From positions 930,001-994,000 of the forward strand of contig NZ_CP170554.1 in assembly GCF_042701255.1 (NCBI RefSeq): a DNA stretch of 64,000 bases, given 5' to 3'. Source of the DNA: Tahibacter sp042701255. Its GTDB lineage: Bacteria; Pseudomonadota; Gammaproteobacteria; Xanthomonadales; Rhodanobacteraceae. The position numbers were made by a program, and so were the translations under genes. This document shows, in pieces, positions 44,177 to 53,307 of this stretch. The notes beneath the pieces are model-generated. The model was given only the letters and a program-made list of their open reading frames with translations. It had not been told where the DNA came from and did not search any database. The first letter of the stretch is position 1, and each line of letters opens with the position of its first letter.

Positions 44177-45577
44177 ATGACTGCGCCTGTCCGATCGCGG
44201 CAAGGCCGTCGGGTCGTACGCCAGGGCTGGCTCGTCGCCGCCGTCGTCTGGTCGGCGGCCGTCGCGGCGCAGGACCCGGCCGCGACGGCGCTGGACTTCG
44301 GCGCGGCGCGGCAGCGGCTGCTGCAGGTGTCCGATGCGCTGGCCGCGGCCGAGGCCAATGTCGGCGGCAAGCAGCAGCTGGCCGAAGCCACGCGCGCGCT
44401 GCGCCTGCCGGAGATCTCGGGCGAGCTGCAGCGGCTCGAGCTCAAGAAGACCCTGGAACTGCCGCTGGGCTCTCTCGCGCCGGTGGCCCAGGAATACGGC
44501 ATCTCGTCGCCGCTGGTCTTCGTCGATCAGGACTGGCACACGCGGCCGCTGGTCAAGGCGACCTTGCCGATCTATACCGGCGGACAGATTCCGGCCGCGC
44601 AGAGCGCCGCGAAGGCCGCCGTCGTGCAGGCCGATGCGGAGCGCGCACTGCAGGTGCAGGCATTGGTGCCTCAATTGGTACAGGTGTATTTCGGCGCGCA
44701 GCTCGCCGAGCAGGCGCAAGCCGTGCGCCGCGATACGCGCGACGGCCTCGAGCGTCATCTGCAGAACGCCGTGCGGCTGGAGCAGGAAGGGTTCGCGACG
44801 AAGGCGCAGCGTCTGCAGGCGCTGGTCGCGCGCGACCAGGCCGAGCGCGAATACCAGAAGGCCGTCAACGATCTGGCGTCGATACGTGCGGCTTTGGCGC
44901 TGCTGCTGCGCTCGGGCGCGGAGATCGCACCGACCACGCCGCTGTTCGTCGACCGCACGCCGCTGCCGCCGCTGCAGACCTTCCGCGACACCGCGCTGGA
45001 TTCTCATCCGCAGATCGCGCGTCTGGACGCGCTGGTCGAGCAGGCCGGGCAGGGCGTGCGCGTGCAGGAGGCCAAGCTCAAGCCGCAGATCTATGCGTTC
45101 GGCCAGTACGACCTGCGCCGCCGCGACGCGCTGCTGACCGAGCCCGACTGGGTGTTCGGCGTCGGCCTGCGCTACACCTTCCTGTCGAGCAGCGGCCGCG
45201 GCCACCAGATCGCCGCGGCGCGCCAGCAGCGGCTGCAGGCCGAGGCCGGCCTGCGCGAAGCGCGCAACCGCATCGAGATCGGCGTGACCCAGGCCTACAA
45301 CGCCGTCGACACGGCGCGGCGCCAGTACCTGCTGCTGGAAAGCTCGATCAGCCGCGCCGAGGAAAATCTGCGCCTGCAGGATCTGGCCTTCCGCGAAGGG
45401 CAGGCCACGTCGCTGGATCTGATCGACGCAAGGCTCTCGCTCGGCGGCGCGCGCATCGAGCGCGCCCAGGCGGCCTATCAGTACGACTACGCGCTGGCCC
45501 AGCTGCTCGAAGCCAGCGGCCAGGCCGACCGTTACGAGGACTATCTGCGCACGGCAGAAAAGGTGCTGATCCCATGA
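44177..45577 (+). CDS. TolC family outer membrane efflux protein
   Basis: This 466-residue outer-membrane channel subunit is part of a tripartite exporter. It has a signal sequence after a basic N-terminus (WLVAAVVWSAAVAAQ) and two repeated OEP domains of long alpha-hairpins with coiled-coil character. Beta-strand signatures include VFGVGLRYTFLSSSGRG, and AFREGQATSLDLIDARL is the typical second-repeat motif. A strong ACGGAGGGG precedes the ATG. It overlaps the next gene (ATGA at 45574), so all four export genes form one operon. Confidence 0.88.
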   Translation: MTAPVRSRQGRRVVRQGWLVAAVVWSAAVAAQDPAATALDFGAARQRLLQVSDALAAAEANVGGKQQLAEATRALRLPEISGELQRLELKKTLELPLGSLAPVAQEYGISSPLVFVDQDWHTRPLVKATLPIYTGGQIPAAQSAAKAAVVQADAERALQVQALVPQLVQVYFGAQLAEQAQAVRRDTRDGLERHLQNAVRLEQEGFATKAQRLQALVARDQAEREYQKAVNDLASIRAALALLLRSGAEIAPTTPLFVDRTPLPPLQTFRDTALDSHPQIARLDALVEQAGQGVRVQEAKLKPQIYAFGQYDLRRRDALLTEPDWVFGVGLRYTFLSSSGRGHQIAAARQQRLQAEAGLREARNRIEIGVTQAYNAVDTARRQYLLLESSISRAEENLRLQDLAFREGQATSLDLIDARLSLGGARIERAQAAYQYDYALAQLLEASGQADRYEDYLRTAEKVLIP

Positions 45578-46605
45578 ATTCGCCATCGCCGCCCGAACCG
45601 GCGCCCCGCGCCGACCGCGATGCGCCGCGCCGGCGTGGTCCGGTGCTGGCCCTGCTCGTACTCGTGCTGCTGCTGATCGCCGGCGGCGTCTGGCTCGCGT
45701 TCCGCAGCGGCGGCGATCTCGTGCAGGGCATGGCCGATGCCGACACGGTCAACGTCGCGGCGAAGATCAGCGCACGCGTGGCGCAACTGCACGTGCACGA
45801 AGGCGACCGCGTCACGGCGGGCCAGCTGCTGTTCGAGCTCGACAGCCCCGAGGTCGCGGCCAAGCACAGCCAGGCCGCGGCCGTGCTCGAAGCCGCGCAG
45901 GCGCAGTCGGACAAGGCCAACGAAGGCGCGCGCAGCGAGGAGATACGCGCGGCCGAAGCGAACTGGCGGCGTGCGGTCGCCGCGAACGAACTGGCCCAGT
46001 CGACGTGGCGCCGGCTGGACACCTTGTACGGCGAGGGCGTGGTCAGCCGCCAGCGCCGCGACGAAGCGCAGGCGCAGGCGCGCAGCAGCGCCGAACTGCA
46101 GGCTGCCGCGCGCGCGCAGTACGACCAGGCACTGGCCGGTGCTCGCTCGCAGGATCGCGAAGCCGCCTCGGCCCAGGTGCGCCAGGCCGAAGGCGCCGTC
46201 GCCGAAGTTCGCGCGGCGCAGGACGAGGTCACCGCGCATGCACCGCTGGCCGGCGAAATCGGCAAGCGTCTCGCCGACGTCGGCGAGCTCGTGCCGGCCG
46301 GGTACCCGGTATTCACCATCGTCGACGTCGACCGTCTCTGGGTGTCGCTGAATCTGCGCGAGGACCAGTTCGCCGGCACGAGCGTGGGTCGCAGTTTGCG
46401 CGGCGACATTCCGGCGCTCGGGCTCAAAGGGGTGGAGTTCCGCGTCTACTACATCAGCCCGGCCGGCGACTACGCGACCTGGCGTGCGACGCGCCAGTCC
46501 AGCGGCTACGACGTCAAGAGCTTCGAGATCCGTGTGCGGCCGGTGCAGCCGGTCAAGGATTTCCGGCCCGGCATGAGCGTGCTGTTCCCGTGGCCGCCGC
46601 AGTGA
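45574..46605 (+). CDS. HlyD family membrane fusion protein
   Basis: This 343-residue periplasmic adaptor links the inner-membrane permease to the TolC-like channel. One N-terminal membrane helix (VLALLVLVLLLIAGGVWLAF) is followed by a biotinyl-lipoyl half (VNVAAKISARVAQLHVHEGD) and a coiled-coil hairpin at about residues 100-215. The second lipoyl half is ITAHAPLAGEIGKRLADVGE-like, then a beta-barrel (VSLNLREDQFAGTSVG). It overlaps both neighbours by four bases. Confidence 0.88.
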   Translation: MNSPSPPEPAPRADRDAPRRRGPVLALLVLVLLLIAGGVWLAFRSGGDLVQGMADADTVNVAAKISARVAQLHVHEGDRVTAGQLLFELDSPEVAAKHSQAAAVLEAAQAQSDKANEGARSEEIRAAEANWRRAVAANELAQSTWRRLDTLYGEGVVSRQRRDEAQAQARSSAELQAAARAQYDQALAGARSQDREAASAQVRQAEGAVAEVRAAQDEVTAHAPLAGEIGKRLADVGELVPAGYPVFTIVDVDRLWVSLNLREDQFAGTSVGRSLRGDIPALGLKGVEFRVYYISPAGDYATWRATRQSSGYDVKSFEIRVRPVQPVKDFRPGMSVLFPWPPQ

Positions 46606-47771
46606 ATTCACGAGGCTGCGCCGGGGCGCTGCTCGCCTCGGCGCGGCGCGAGCTGCGCTTCCTGCGCCGCAACCCGGCCGATCTGGTGCTGGTCACCGTG
46701 TTTCCGCTGGCGATGCTCGCGGCGCTGGCCTGGCTGCTGTCGGCGGCGGTGATCCGCGACCTGCCGATCGCCTACGTCGATCAGGACGGCGGCACCCTGG
46801 GTCGCGCGCTCGCGCGCCGCCTCGATGCGAGTCCGGGCCTGCGCGTCGCTGCGCAGCCGCGCGATCTGGCCGAGGCCTGGTCGCTCGTGCGCAGCCTGCA
46901 GGTCTATGCGGTGGTCTATCTGCCGGCCAATGCGGCGCGCGACCTGCAGCGGCTCGGCAGCGGCACGGTGTTCTCGTACTACAACGCGAGCTATCTGACC
47001 GCCGGTCAGGGCGCGTCGCGCGACATCGCCGCGGCGGTCGGCGCGTTCAATCTGCAGGTGCTGCAGGAAGAGATCGCATTGCGCAGCGGACCGGGCGCCT
47101 TGCGGCGGCCGCCGGTGACGGTGCAGAGCGCGATCCTGTTCAATTCGGCGCGCAGCTTCGAATACTTCCTGCTCGGTCTGCTGTTTCCGGCCGTGCTGCA
47201 TCTGGTGGCCTGTCTCGCCATGGCCGGCTCGCTGGGCCGCGAGATCCGCGACGGCACGCAGGCCGCGTGGCTCGCGCAGTCGGGCGCGCCGGGCTGTGCC
47301 GTCGCCGGCAAGCTGCTGCCGTACTTCCTGCTGTTCGCCGGCTACGGGCTGCTCGGCACGGGCTATCTGATAGTCCTGCACGGCAGTATCGGCGCGGTGC
47401 AGTTCGCGATGCTGCTGCTCGCGCAGCTTGCGCTGTATGCGGCTTGCGCGGCGATCGCGACCTTGCTCGTCGGCCTCACGCGCGACATGGGCAAGGCGCT
47501 GTCCTTCGTCGGTCTCTATGTCGGCACGGCCATGGCGTTTTCGGGTGCGACGTTTCCGGTCGTCGACGCGCCGCTGTTCACGCGGGTCTGGAACACGCTG
47601 CTGCCGCTGACCGCCTACGTGAAGCTGCAGGCGCAGCAGCTGACGATGGGCGCGCCCGCGCTTGTGTCGCTGCCGGCGCTGGGAACCTTGCTGCTGTTCG
47701 TGCTCGTGCCGGCCTTGATCGGGCTGCGCGCCTATCTGCGTGCGGCCGACGCCGCAGCGGCCGCCGCATGA
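46602..47771 (+). CDS. ABC-2 type exporter permease (first)
   Basis: This 389-residue inner-membrane permease of the YhiH/YbhS-like ABC-2 family has an N-terminal helix (LVLVTVFPLAMLAALAWLL). A large periplasmic domain with the motif PIAYVDQDGGTLGRALARRL follows, then five C-terminal helices. The GTG start at 46602 overlaps the upstream stop. No ATP-binding domain is fused to it and none is in the operon. Confidence 0.85.
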   Translation: MNSRGCAGALLASARRELRFLRRNPADLVLVTVFPLAMLAALAWLLSAAVIRDLPIAYVDQDGGTLGRALARRLDASPGLRVAAQPRDLAEAWSLVRSLQVYAVVYLPANAARDLQRLGSGTVFSYYNASYLTAGQGASRDIAAAVGAFNLQVLQEEIALRSGPGALRRPPVTVQSAILFNSARSFEYFLLGLLFPAVLHLVACLAMAGSLGREIRDGTQAAWLAQSGAPGCAVAGKLLPYFLLFAGYGLLGTGYLIVLHGSIGAVQFAMLLLAQLALYAACAAIATLLVGLTRDMGKALSFVGLYVGTAMAFSGATFPVVDAPLFTRVWNTLLPLTAYVKLQAQQLTMGAPALVSLPALGTLLLFVLVPALIGLRAYLRAADAAAAAA

Positions 47772-48895
47772 AAGCGTTCGTGGCCGAACTGTGGGCGACC
47801 TGGCGCGACGTGTTCGCCGACAGCTACGCGGTCGTCACGATGATTGGCGCGATCGTGCTGTACTCGGTGTTCTATCCGGCGGCCTATCGCCACGAAGTCG
47901 CGAGCAATCTGCCGGTCGTCGTCGTCGACGAGGACCACGGTGCGCTCGGCCGGGATCTGCTGCGGCGGGTCGAGACACTGCGCGTCGTGCGCATCAGCGG
48001 TTTCGCCGTGTCGATGGACGAGGCGCGCCGCGGCGTCGAGCGCGGCGACTACGAAGGCATACTCGCGATTCCGGCCGGCTTCGAGCGCGACAGCCGCGCC
48101 GGCGGCGGCCAGCTCGTGATCCTCGGCAACGGCGCGTTCCTCGGCCGCGCGAGTTCGGTGCTCGCGGGTCTCGGCGAAGCGATCGGCGGCTGGGCCACGG
48201 ACTTCGCCGTCGATCAGGCCAAGATCAAAGGCACGCCGACGCGGCCGCCGTTCCGCGTCGTGCAGCGGCCGCTGTTCAACACGCGCGAAGGCTACGGCAG
48301 CGGCGTAGTACCCGGCGTGGCCGAACTCATCGTGCATCAGACCTTGCTGATCGGCATCGGCGTGGTGCTCGGCGGACGCCGTCAGCGCGACGCGGGCCGG
48401 CGTCTGCGCATGAGTGCGAGCCGCGTCGCCGGCATGCTCGCGGCCTTCGCCGCGATCGGTCTGCCGGGGCTGCTGTATTTCACCGGCCTGACGTTCTGGG
48501 TGCAGGACTATCCGCGCGGCGGCAACCTGCACGGCCTGCTCGTCGCCGGCCCGCTGTTCATCGCCGCGACCGGACTGTTCGCGATGTTCCTCGGCAGCTT
48601 CTTCGTCACGCGCGAGCGCGCATTCCAGTACGTCACCGCGAGCTCGCTGCTGCTGTTCTTCCTCGCCAACCTGAGCTGGCCGGCGACCTCCACGCCGCTG
48701 CCGCTGCAATGGTTCGCCAAGCTGCTGCCGACAACGGCCGGCATCACCGCGATGGTCCAGTTCAACCAGATGGGCGCCAGCCTCGACGAGGCCGCGCCGC
48801 AGCTTTTGAATCTGGCTGCGCTGGTCGTGCTGTACGGGCTGCTCGTGCTCTGGCGCTTCCGCCGCGGGGCGGTCGGCGGGGGCGCCGCGAACTGA
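47768..48895 (+). CDS. ABC-2 type exporter permease (second)
   Basis: This 375-residue paralogous ABC-2 permease has the same layout: an N-terminal helix (VVTMIGAIVLYSVFYPAAY), the periplasmic motif PVVVVDEDHGALGRDLLRRV, and C-terminal helices. It forms a likely heterodimer with the gene before it. It overlaps that gene by four bases and ends the operon. A 219-base gap separates it from the leu leader. Confidence 0.85.
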   Translation: MKAFVAELWATWRDVFADSYAVVTMIGAIVLYSVFYPAAYRHEVASNLPVVVVDEDHGALGRDLLRRVETLRVVRISGFAVSMDEARRGVERGDYEGILAIPAGFERDSRAGGGQLVILGNGAFLGRASSVLAGLGEAIGGWATDFAVDQAKIKGTPTRPPFRVVQRPLFNTREGYGSGVVPGVAELIVHQTLLIGIGVVLGGRRQRDAGRRLRMSASRVAGMLAAFAAIGLPGLLYFTGLTFWVQDYPRGGNLHGLLVAGPLFIAATGLFAMFLGSFFVTRERAFQYVTASSLLLFFLANLSWPATSTPLPLQWFAKLLPTTAGITAMVQFNQMGASLDEAAPQLLNLAALVVLYGLLVLWRFRRGAVGGGAAN

Positions 48896-49114
48896 CCGGT
48901 TTCGGATGGTCACCGGCGCAGCGATCGAAGCTGTCCGGTCTGCTACAGGCCGTGCATGCCCCTCTCCCCAGCAGCTTGTCCGGACAGATTTCGGGTCAGG
49001 AAAAACGGCATAAGCGACGTGTTTTGACGAAAAACATCGCCTCGAAACCAGTATTCGTCAAAAAAAGCGAAGTCATTTGACACTCCGCGAACCCGGCGAA
49101 TAGCGTCGGATCCC

Positions 49115-49252
49115 ATGACGCAGCGCACCAACCACCGCCAGATCGCCCGCACCGAGCAGACGCTCGCGACGGTCGGCCTGCGTGTGGTTGCGGCGCGAAT
49201 TTCGCTCGTACTCGTCCTCGTACTTCTTATTACCAGCGGAGGTGCGGGTTAG
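49115..49252 (+). CDS. leu-ilv operon leader peptide
   Basis: A 45-residue ORF contains nine consecutive branched-chain codons at 49205-49231 (CTC GTA CTC GTC CTC GTA CTT; then CTT ATT), encoding LVLVLVLLI. An Ile codon lies just before. It ends 34 bases before a strong terminator-like hairpin upstream of leuA. This is the layout of the ilv and leu attenuation leaders of enterics: ribosome stalling at scarce Leu, Val or Ile tRNA would prevent terminator formation. A perfect -35 TTGACA at 49077 lies upstream, but its -10 (TAGCGT at 49101) is weak and would put the start at the ATG. The start codon and transcript start are therefore uncertain. Confidence 0.82.
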   Translation: MTQRTNHRQIARTEQTLATVGLRVVAARISLVLVLVLLITSGGAG

Positions 49253-49285
49253 GGCGCGCGTCGAAGACAAAACGACACGAACACT

Positions 49286-49323
49286 AAAAAACCCCGCACC
49301 CGGCAACGAGTGCGGGGTTTTTT
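49286..49323 (+). terminator. attenuator (intrinsic terminator) of the leu-ilv operon
   Basis: A 14-bp perfect stem pairs AAAAAACCCCGCAC (49286-49299) with GTGCGGGGTTTTTT (49310-49323). It has a 10-base loop and ends in a six-T run. It lies between the leader peptide and leuA (start 49350), so it can end transcription before the structural genes. Confidence 0.9.
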
Positions 49324-49349
49324 GTTGCCCTGGCCTGCGAAGGCAGACC

Positions 49350-50938
49350 ATGACATCGACAGATTCCCCGGTAACCAGCATCACCCCGTCCACCCGCGAA
49401 CGCGTACGCGTGTTCGACACGACCCTGCGCGACGGCGAGCAGGCGCCGGGTTTTTCCATGACGCGGGCGCAGAAGCTGCGCATCGCCCAGGCGCTGGCCG
49501 AACTCGGCGTCGACATCATCGAAGCCGGCTTCCCGCAGGCCTCCGACGGTGACTTCGCCGCGGTGCAGGCCATCGCGCGCGAAGTGCGCAGCGCATCGAT
49601 CTGCGGGCTGGCGCGCTGCCAGCGCGGCGACATCGAGACCGCTGCGCGCGCACTGGAGCCCGCCGCGCGCGGCCGCATCCACGTGTTCATCGCGACGAGC
49701 CCGCTGCATCGCGAGCACAAGCTCGGCATGAGCCGCGCGCAGGTCGTCGACGCGGCCGTCGCCGCGGTGCGCCGTGCGAAGGAACTCTGCGCCGATGTGG
49801 AATTTTCCGCCGAAGACGCGATGCGCACCGAGCCGGACTATCTGGCCGAGGTGTTCTCCGCGGTCGTCGAGGCCGGCGCCACCACGTTGAACGTGCCCGA
49901 CACGGTCGGCTACATCACGCCGGCCGAGATGTACGAGCGCATCGGTTTTCTGAAGGCCAACGTGCGCGGCATCGAACGCGCCGTGCTGTCGGTGCATTGC
50001 CACGACGACCTGGGCATGGCCGTCGCCAACAGCCTGGCCGCGGTCGCCGCGGGTGCGCGCCAGGTCGAGTGCACCCTGACCGGCATCGGCGAGCGCGCCG
50101 GCAACGCGGCGCTGGAAGAAGTCGCCATGGCGCTGAAGACGCGCGCCGAGCTGTTCGGCGTGGACACCAGCCTGCGCACGCCGCGGCTGTATCCGACCGC
50201 ACGGCTGCTCGCCCAGCTGACCGGCCAGCCGATTCCGCGCAACAAGGCCGTGGTCGGCGACAACGCGTTCGCGCACGAGTCGGGCATCCACCAGCACGGC
50301 ATGCTCAAGCACCGCGGCACCTACGAAATCATGCGCCCCGAGGACGTGGGCTTCGCGCGCTCGCAGCTCGTGCTGGGCAAGCACAGCGGCCGTCATGCGC
50401 TGCGCGAACGCCTGGCCACCTTGGGTCATACGCCGACGAAGCCGCGCTGGATCAGATCTTCGCGCGCTTCAAGAGCCTGGCCGACAAGAAGCGCGAAGTG
50501 TTCGACAGCGATCTGGAAGCGCTGGCCCTGGGCCGCGACGCCGAGGCGCTGGGTCCCTGGCGCATCGTGCATCTGCATGCAGCTTCGCATCTGGGCGGCA
50601 GCGCCTCGGCCTCGGTGCGGCTGCAGCGCGAGGACGGCGTCCTGGCCAGCGAAGCGGCGATCGGCGACGGCCCGGTCGACGCAACCTTGCGTGCGATCGG
50701 CCGCGCCGTCGGCCAGGACTTCGAGCTCGTCGACTTCCAGATACGCGCCTTGTCCGAAGGCGGCGACGCGCAGGGCCAGGCCACCTTGGGCGTGCGTCAC
50801 GCCGGCCGCGAGCTGCACGGCCGCGGCGTGTCCACCGACATCGTCGAAGCCGCCGCGCTGGCCGCGCTGGAAATCGCCAATCGCATCGAACGCAGCAAAC
50901 CCGATACGGCCGCGCGCGCGGCCGCGAACCACGCCTGA
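49350..50938 (+). CDS. leuA: 2-isopropylmalate synthase LeuA, frameshifted in this sequence
   Basis: LeuA condenses acetyl-CoA with 2-ketoisovalerate, the first step of leucine synthesis. The first frame has RVFDTTLRDGEQAPGFSM, the metal motif LSVHCHDDLGMA, and GNAALEEVAM, and runs to about 50430. The rest (DEAALDQIFARFKSLADKK and the LeuA C-terminal allosteric domain with GRGVSTDIVEAAALAALEI) is in another frame. Adding one base near 50421-50432 restores a 529-residue protein of normal length. As the gene is needed for the whole cluster to make sense, a sequencing error is the best explanation. ilvE starts 10 bases after the stop. Confidence 0.88.
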
Positions 50939-50947
50939 GGAAACCGC

Positions 50948-51895
50948 ATGAAGACGCCTGCATACATCTGGCACAACGGCCGCATCAAACCCTGGCAAGA
51001 GGCCAGCGTCAGCGTCGGCGCGCATGCGCTGCACTACGGTTCCTCGGTATTCGAAGGCGAACGCGTCTACGCGACGCCGCAGGGCGCGATGTTCTTCCGT
51101 CTGCGCGATCACACCGAGCGCCTGTTCCATTCGGCCCGCGTCTACGATCTCGGCATCGCCTACGGCGCCGACGAGATCGACCAGGCCTGCGCCGACGTCG
51201 TGCTCGCGAACAAGCTGGCCAGCGCCTATCTGCGGCCGATCGTTTACCGCTCGGGCTTCACCTTCAGCCTGGCGCCGCCGCGCGAGACCGCCGTCGACGT
51301 CGCCGTCATCGCGATCGAATGGGGCAGCATGCACGGCGCCGCGGCGCTGGAGCAGGGCGTCGACGTCTGCGTGAGCTCGTGGAACCGCGCCGCACCGAAC
51401 ACCTATCCGAGCGGTGCGAAGGCCGGCGGCAACTATCTGAACAGCCAGCTGATCGCGCGCGAAGCCGTCGACGGCGGCTTCGTCGAAGGCATCGCGCTGG
51501 CGCCGGGCGGCCTGCTCAGCGAAGGCGCCGGCGAGAACCTGTTCATCGTGCGCAACGGCAAGCTGTACACGCCGACCGCCGGTGCCTCCATTCTTTGCGG
51601 CATCACGCGCGACACGGTCATGACCCTGGCGCAGGAGCTCGGCTACACCGTCGTTGAACAGGCTTTGCCGCGCGAGATGCTGTATTTCGCCGACGAAGTG
51701 TTCATGACCGGCACGGCGGCCGAGATCACGCCGGTGCGTTCGGTCGACCGCAAGCCGGTCGGCAGCGGCAAGCCCGGTCCGGTGACGAAGGCACTGCAGC
51801 GCGCGTTCTTCGGCCTGTTCGACGGCAGCACCGAAGATCGCTGGGGCTGGCTGACGCCGGTGCGTGCACGCGCGTTCGCGCAGGAGGCCGCGTGA
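50948..51895 (+). CDS. ilvE: branched-chain amino acid aminotransferase
   Basis: IlvE performs the last step of Leu, Ile and Val synthesis using PLP. The 315 residues match the family. Key parts are HALHYGSSVFEGERVYAT, the PLP-lysine segment SGAKAGGNYLNSQLIAREA, and EGIALAPGGLLSEGAGENLF, with the C-terminal FMTGTAAEITPVRSVD. GAGGAAACC precedes the ATG. The stop is embedded in TGATG, where leuC begins. Confidence 0.94.
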   Translation: MKTPAYIWHNGRIKPWQEASVSVGAHALHYGSSVFEGERVYATPQGAMFFRLRDHTERLFHSARVYDLGIAYGADEIDQACADVVLANKLASAYLRPIVYRSGFTFSLAPPRETAVDVAVIAIEWGSMHGAAALEQGVDVCVSSWNRAAPNTYPSGAKAGGNYLNSQLIAREAVDGGFVEGIALAPGGLLSEGAGENLFIVRNGKLYTPTAGASILCGITRDTVMTLAQELGYTVVEQALPREMLYFADEVFMTGTAAEITPVRSVDRKPVGSGKPGPVTKALQRAFFGLFDGSTEDRWGWLTPVRARAFAQEAA

Positions 51896-53307
51896 TGGCC
51901 GCGCGTACCTTGTTCGACAAGCTCTGGGATGCGCATCTGGTCAAGGCGCCCACGGCGTCCACGCCGGGCATCCTCTACATCGATCTGCACCTGATCCATG
52001 AAGTCACCTCGCCGCAGGCGTTCGCCGAGCTGCGCGCGCGCGGCATCGGCGTGCGCTGCCCCGAGCGCACGCTCGCGACCCTGGATCACTCCACGCCGAC
52101 CGCGCCGTTCGACGATCTCGGTCAGCCGGTCTATGCGAGTGAAGAAGCCGCCGCGCAGGTTGCCGAGCTCGAAAAGAACTGCGCGCAGTTCGGCATCCGC
52201 CTGAACGGCTGGAACAGCGATCACCGCGGCATCGTCCACGTGATCGGCCCCGAGCTCGGCGCGACCCAGCCCGGCATGACCATCGTCTGCGGCGACAGCC
52301 ACACCTCGACCCACGGTGCGTTCGGCGCGCTCGCGTTCGGCATCGGCACGACCGAGGTCGGCCACGTGCTCGCGACGCAGTGCCTGCTGCAGAACAAGCC
52401 CAGGACCCTGGCGATCCACGTCGACGGCGAGCTGCCGGCGAACTGCAGCGCGAAGGATCTGGTGCTGCACATCATCGGCCAGATCGGCGTCAACGGCGGC
52501 ACCGGCTACGTCATCGAATACCGCGGCCGCGCGATCCAGGCGCTGTCGATGGAACAGCGCATGACGGTCTGCAACATGGCCATCGAGGCCGGCGCGCGCG
52601 CGGGCCTGATCGCGCCGGACCAGACCACCTACGACTATCTGCGCGACCGTCCGTACGCGCCGCGCGGCGAGGACTGGGACAAGGCCGTCGGCTACTGGAA
52701 CTCGCTGGCCAGCGATGCCGACGCGCAGTACGACAAGACCGTGCACGTCGATGCGAGCCGCGTGCGGCCGACGGTCACCTACGGCACGCATCCGGGCATG
52801 GTCGTCGCGCTGGATGCGGCCGTGCCGGCACCGGCATCGCTGCAGGAACGCCGCGCGCTGGACTACATGCAGGTCGAAGCCGGCAAGCCGCTGGCCGGCA
52901 CCGCGGTCGACGTGGTCTTCGTCGGCAGCTGCACGAACTCGCGCCTGAGCGATCTGCGCGATGCCGCCGACGTGCTGCGCGGCCGCGTGCTCGCGCCGCG
53001 CGTGCGCATGCTCGTCGTGCCGGGCTCGCTCGCGATCAAGCGCGAGGCCGAGCGCGAAGGACTGGATCAGATCTTCCGTTCCGCCGGCGCCGAATGGCGC
53101 GAGCCGGGCTGCTCCATGTGCATTGCGATGAACGGCGATCTGGCCAAGCCCGGCCAGCTCGTCGTCAGCACGTCCAATCGCAATTTCGAGGGCCGCCAGG
53201 GCCCCGGCGCACGCACCGTGCTGGCCAGTCCCGCGGTCGCCGCGGCCTCGGCCGTCGCCGGCTGCCTCGCCGATCCGCAATCCCTGCTGCAGGAACAGGC
53301 CGCATGA
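51895..53307 (+). CDS. leuC: 3-isopropylmalate dehydratase large subunit
   Basis: LeuC is the [4Fe-4S] aconitase-fold large subunit that isomerises 2- to 3-isopropylmalate with LeuD. The 470 residues match the family. The cluster cysteines are in VFVGSCTNSR and EPGCSMCIAMN, and GDSHTSTHGAFGALAFGIGT is typical. AGGAGG at 51882 is best spaced for the ATG at 51895 (seven bases); an overlapping GTG at 51892 is the alternative. It overlaps leuD by four bases. Confidence 0.95.
   Translation: MAARTLFDKLWDAHLVKAPTASTPGILYIDLHLIHEVTSPQAFAELRARGIGVRCPERTLATLDHSTPTAPFDDLGQPVYASEEAAAQVAELEKNCAQFGIRLNGWNSDHRGIVHVIGPELGATQPGMTIVCGDSHTSTHGAFGALAFGIGTTEVGHVLATQCLLQNKPRTLAIHVDGELPANCSAKDLVLHIIGQIGVNGGTGYVIEYRGRAIQALSMEQRMTVCNMAIEAGARAGLIAPDQTTYDYLRDRPYAPRGEDWDKAVGYWNSLASDADAQYDKTVHVDASRVRPTVTYGTHPGMVVALDAAVPAPASLQERRALDYMQVEAGKPLAGTAVDVVFVGSCTNSRLSDLRDAADVLRGRVLAPRVRMLVVPGSLAIKREAEREGLDQIFRSAGAEWREPGCSMCIAMNGDLAKPGQLVVSTSNRNFEGRQGPGARTVLASPAVAAASAVAGCLADPQSLLQEQAA

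Noticed and set aside
49182..49349. N-terminal extension of leuA upstream of 49350
   Set aside because: The in-frame upstream codons run through the leader codon run and the attenuator hairpin; the LeuA family start fits 49350.
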